This document shows, in pieces, positions 61,245-64,000 of a DNA stretch of 64,000 nucleotides. Numbering within the stretch: position 1 is the first letter of the stretch; every line of letters begins with the position of its first letter. A program made the position numbers and the translations under genes. The notes below the pieces were generated by a model. The model was not told where the DNA came from. It made no database searches and saw only the letters and a list, made by a program, of their open reading frames with translations. The DNA comes from Lutraria lutraria (lineage: Eukaryota > Mollusca > Bivalvia > Venerida > Mactridae). The stretch lies in NCBI GenBank assembly GCA_964023205.1, contig OZ026850.1, forward strand, positions 6,117,270-6,181,269, given 5' to 3'.

Positions 61245-61600
61245 AAAATCATCAACAGACAACGAAAGCCACAACCCAAACAACTAGACTTACACTAAAT
61301 GTCATAAAACACAAAACACAACAATATGTCGTTTTTGAACAGCCTGCAACCAAATTCTACAAGTCACATTTAATCGTTTGCATGAGTCTATCATCTGTCC
61401 CATAATTGATATCAATATGAAGATATTAAATGGAAACATTCCATTAGATCTTTACTCCTTTAATCTATGACGTCATTTGGGCTCGTATCCATACTCCCAC
61501 GTTAATTACAGACATGTTTCGTTACTATTGTCGTTTGGAAGCCAATCAGTACTTACCAAACCATACTCCATTAATTCCTTTCAAGTTGAAATAAATTCAA
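61245..61600. repeat. Segmental duplication of the FReD 3' flank
   Basis: Homologous to about 41930-42240 at high but not perfect identity. With the exon at 59938 it shows a copied block of at least 1.5 kb in both places, with extra sequence gained or lost between. No gene is present inside. Confidence 0.8.
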
Positions 61601-64000
61601 AAGAAAAAAAACGCATTTATAAATTCGCTTTTAACAACATTGACTGAAGCAATTCAAGACCATGAGAATGTATACAAGCACATATTTTCATTCTGCATGA
61701 TTGTGCGTTAATCGTTGCAACATTTATACAAATTGTTTCTTATGATATTCGTAGGAAGTGTTGGAAAAAATCTAAACATGTCGTCGCTCTAATTCCATAA
61801 TGTTGTAAGTCGTATTTTGTACATTTCGAGAAAATCGATTTCAAAGTTTTGAAAGGCTATAACTTTTTACCTACTTAACGGAATTTAAGATAAAATATAT
61901 CTGCTTTTACATATTGATTTCTATTTTTACAATATAAAATATGAAGAACTTGCTATGGATCCTTTTTAAATAAAGTAACCAAAAAAATATAATTCACAGT
62001 AAATTCATATTTTTACAAATTAATGGAAGAACCAGATTGTTCTTAAAAGTTACAACAATCTGACCCTTAACATGTCAGGATATTTTGATATTTGGTATTT
62101 TGATAACTACATTGATATTTATCTTATTTTTTAAAGTGAATTAACTTTTGTAATTCTAATTAACTGTAATATCTCCTAAAATTTCTATTAAATGAAGTGT
62201 TGAACCCACAGAATGTTTTTGTTAGATTCATTTATGAGGAGGTATATTCTACAATAAGCTCAGTGATTCTCAATTTAAGAACGCAGATAACATTTAACAC
62301 CAATGGACTCTTTTTAAACTTACAAACCACACAAAAATGCATATTTAATTAGTTTAACTCGAAATGCGCAAAACTTTCGACGAATGCAACGAATTTGAAT
62401 TTCGAAAGGTGCTCGATTCAGGTTCGCAGAGGAATCAATAGGCGTAAGTTTTACCTTTGGTCCTTTCGTATTAGTGTCGATATTCAAGTGACACATTCTT
62501 ATTCATTGATATACACGTGGGGCATTCATGCCAAACATTGTCTGCTAAAGGTGTCTCTCAGTAATAAGTAGAAATGATTTACATTTTTTTTGGAGGTTGA
62601 AGACGGTCACACTGTAGATGAGTTATGTTTTGCCACTATTAATATTTCATGGCCTTATCATAAATACAGGATATCAGTATAATCTGCAGAAGTCTTATGC
62701 AAGCACTGGATGCCAACATAATCTGAAATGAGATCCTTTGGAAGCACAGAGCGCAACTACGAAATATAATAGCAGACCCAGCTTGATAGGGTCTGCCCAT
62801 GAGTGGTAATGGAACGTGTAACACCTTTCATGACCCCTAGCACCGGCTCAGGCGGCACTTTACTATACCAATTGAGTATACTCCATGATCCAAAAGGACC
62901 AGAAAATGTAACGATATAATAATTATGAAAGGAGATCCTTTGGAAGCACAGTATGTAGTCAAGAAAATATAATAGCAGACCCAGTTTGTTTATCTATATC
63001 TCTATATAGGTATGTTCCAGTGACTGCACATACCACTACATAGAGCTTGAAAAGACGAATATTTTGATACAAAAAACTCATTTCTTTTCAAAAAGTGGAG
63101 TCACAACATTCTGGAATTAGGGCGACGGTGTTATTCCAGCTAAATTAAACATGTTTACCACCTATGAATGACCTCTAAAACACCCTTTTATTATGTACGT
63201 ATAGTAAGGTATCTGGCTTGGATTTCAGGTCAAATCAAATTTCACCAATTTATAGATTTAAAAACTAAACCATAATTATATACTAAAATAATCCCACTGT
63301 ATAAAGTGCATTGCAAGTAATTTGAAACAAATATTACATTTGATTGGTCTTCTATAAACCAATATCGCACGTACTTTACAATTTTTTGAACAATGATAAC
63401 AACTGTGTATATAGGAATATATTACAACAAATAACCTTAAAATCACTATAAATATATCATGTAGGGAACATTGTCTCAGTTTTTTGATAACGTCCTCGGT
63501 TCGTTAGATACTTGACTTTAAAGAAATTCCGTACCCAAAACCCCGATGTTTATTACGTAATACGTCATAGATAAAAAATGAAAACTTAACATTTCCGCTA
63601 CAAAATACCGAAGATCGCTTTGAAATCCGTCATCAAATAAGACGGCAATGTTAATTCGAAAATGACACCTACTGTGTTTTTTTAAGCTGAGGAATTAACG
63701 ATTAACGTGTCTGATCATTATCGTCTCGTGAAATCAACGAATTTGACGCACCAGAATCAATTTTGATAGCCAATCAAAATCGCTTTTGTTTACGGTTCAA
63801 TAATTGAAACCACGCCCAGGTTTGATGTGTAGTAAGAGAATTTATAACAATTTTTTGCCATTAATTAATTTATAGTATCATATATCGTACCAACACAATG
63901 CACATTACGCTAGAGATGTTTAACGCTGATAAGGAAAAGTCGATAAAGGGGTGCAGTATTTATCGCAATAAAACACCATTTTTAGCGTTCGGTTAGATTT
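61601..64000. other. No gene recognised
   Basis: AT-rich noncoding sequence to the end of the window. A roughly 60-bp segment (gagatcctttggaagcacag ... aatataatagcagacccag) occurs twice, at about 62731-62781 and 62934-62982, separated by about 200 bp. Confidence 0.45.

Overview
This is a eukaryotic nuclear window: AT-rich, intron-rich, with GT/AG splice junctions, low gene density and a dense load of DNA transposons, SINEs and minisatellites. The gene content (a secreted EndoU ribonuclease with two somatomedin-B domains, a coiled-coil plus fibrinogen-domain lectin-like protein with broken paralogues, an intron-containing integrase-core gene, a HECT-like gene remnant) and Helitron/Helentron-like elements carrying about 155-bp tandem repeats suggest a mollusc, most likely a bivalve. 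That assignment is inference from families, not a species call.

Layout. 1-15 kb: no convincing protein gene. It holds a 1-kb foldback transposon with a perfect 9-bp target duplication (4003-5021), a roughly 30-bp minisatellite, an 86-bp satellite, two near-identical copies of a 230-bp dispersed repeat, a 90-bp tandem duplication, a TTAA-flanked MITE and a tRNA-derived SINE. 15.0-20.9 kb: complete 8-exon EndoU gene (+). 21-28 kb: noncoding sequence, a 160-bp tandem array, a dead LINE 3' end, and a 155-bp array interrupted by a 1-kb insertion. 28.4-29.9 kb: three 5' exons of a dead fibrinogen-related gene. 30-35 kb: AT-rich noncoding sequence with two foldback/MITE elements. 35.1-40.6 kb: intact 7-exon fibrinogen-related (FReD) gene (+). 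42.4-44.5 kb: Helentron-like element and satellite. 46.8-52.4 kb: 5-exon integrase-core gene (+), with Helitron-like debris in its introns. 55.8-56.5 kb: internally deleted mariner element. 56.8-59.4 kb: HECT-like gene on the minus strand, broken by three frameshifts and an 8-bp-TSD hAT insertion. 59.8-61.6 kb: a duplicated last exon and 3' flank of the FReD gene, with stops. 61.6-64 kb: no gene seen.

The two intact secreted proteins (EndoU and FReD) sit on the same strand about 14 kb apart, but nothing in the sequence shows a functional link. The strongest story is structural: birth and decay of gene copies, and a genome being rewritten by at least seven kinds of mobile element (MULE-like, piggyBac-like, hAT, mariner, Helentron-like, SINE, LINE).
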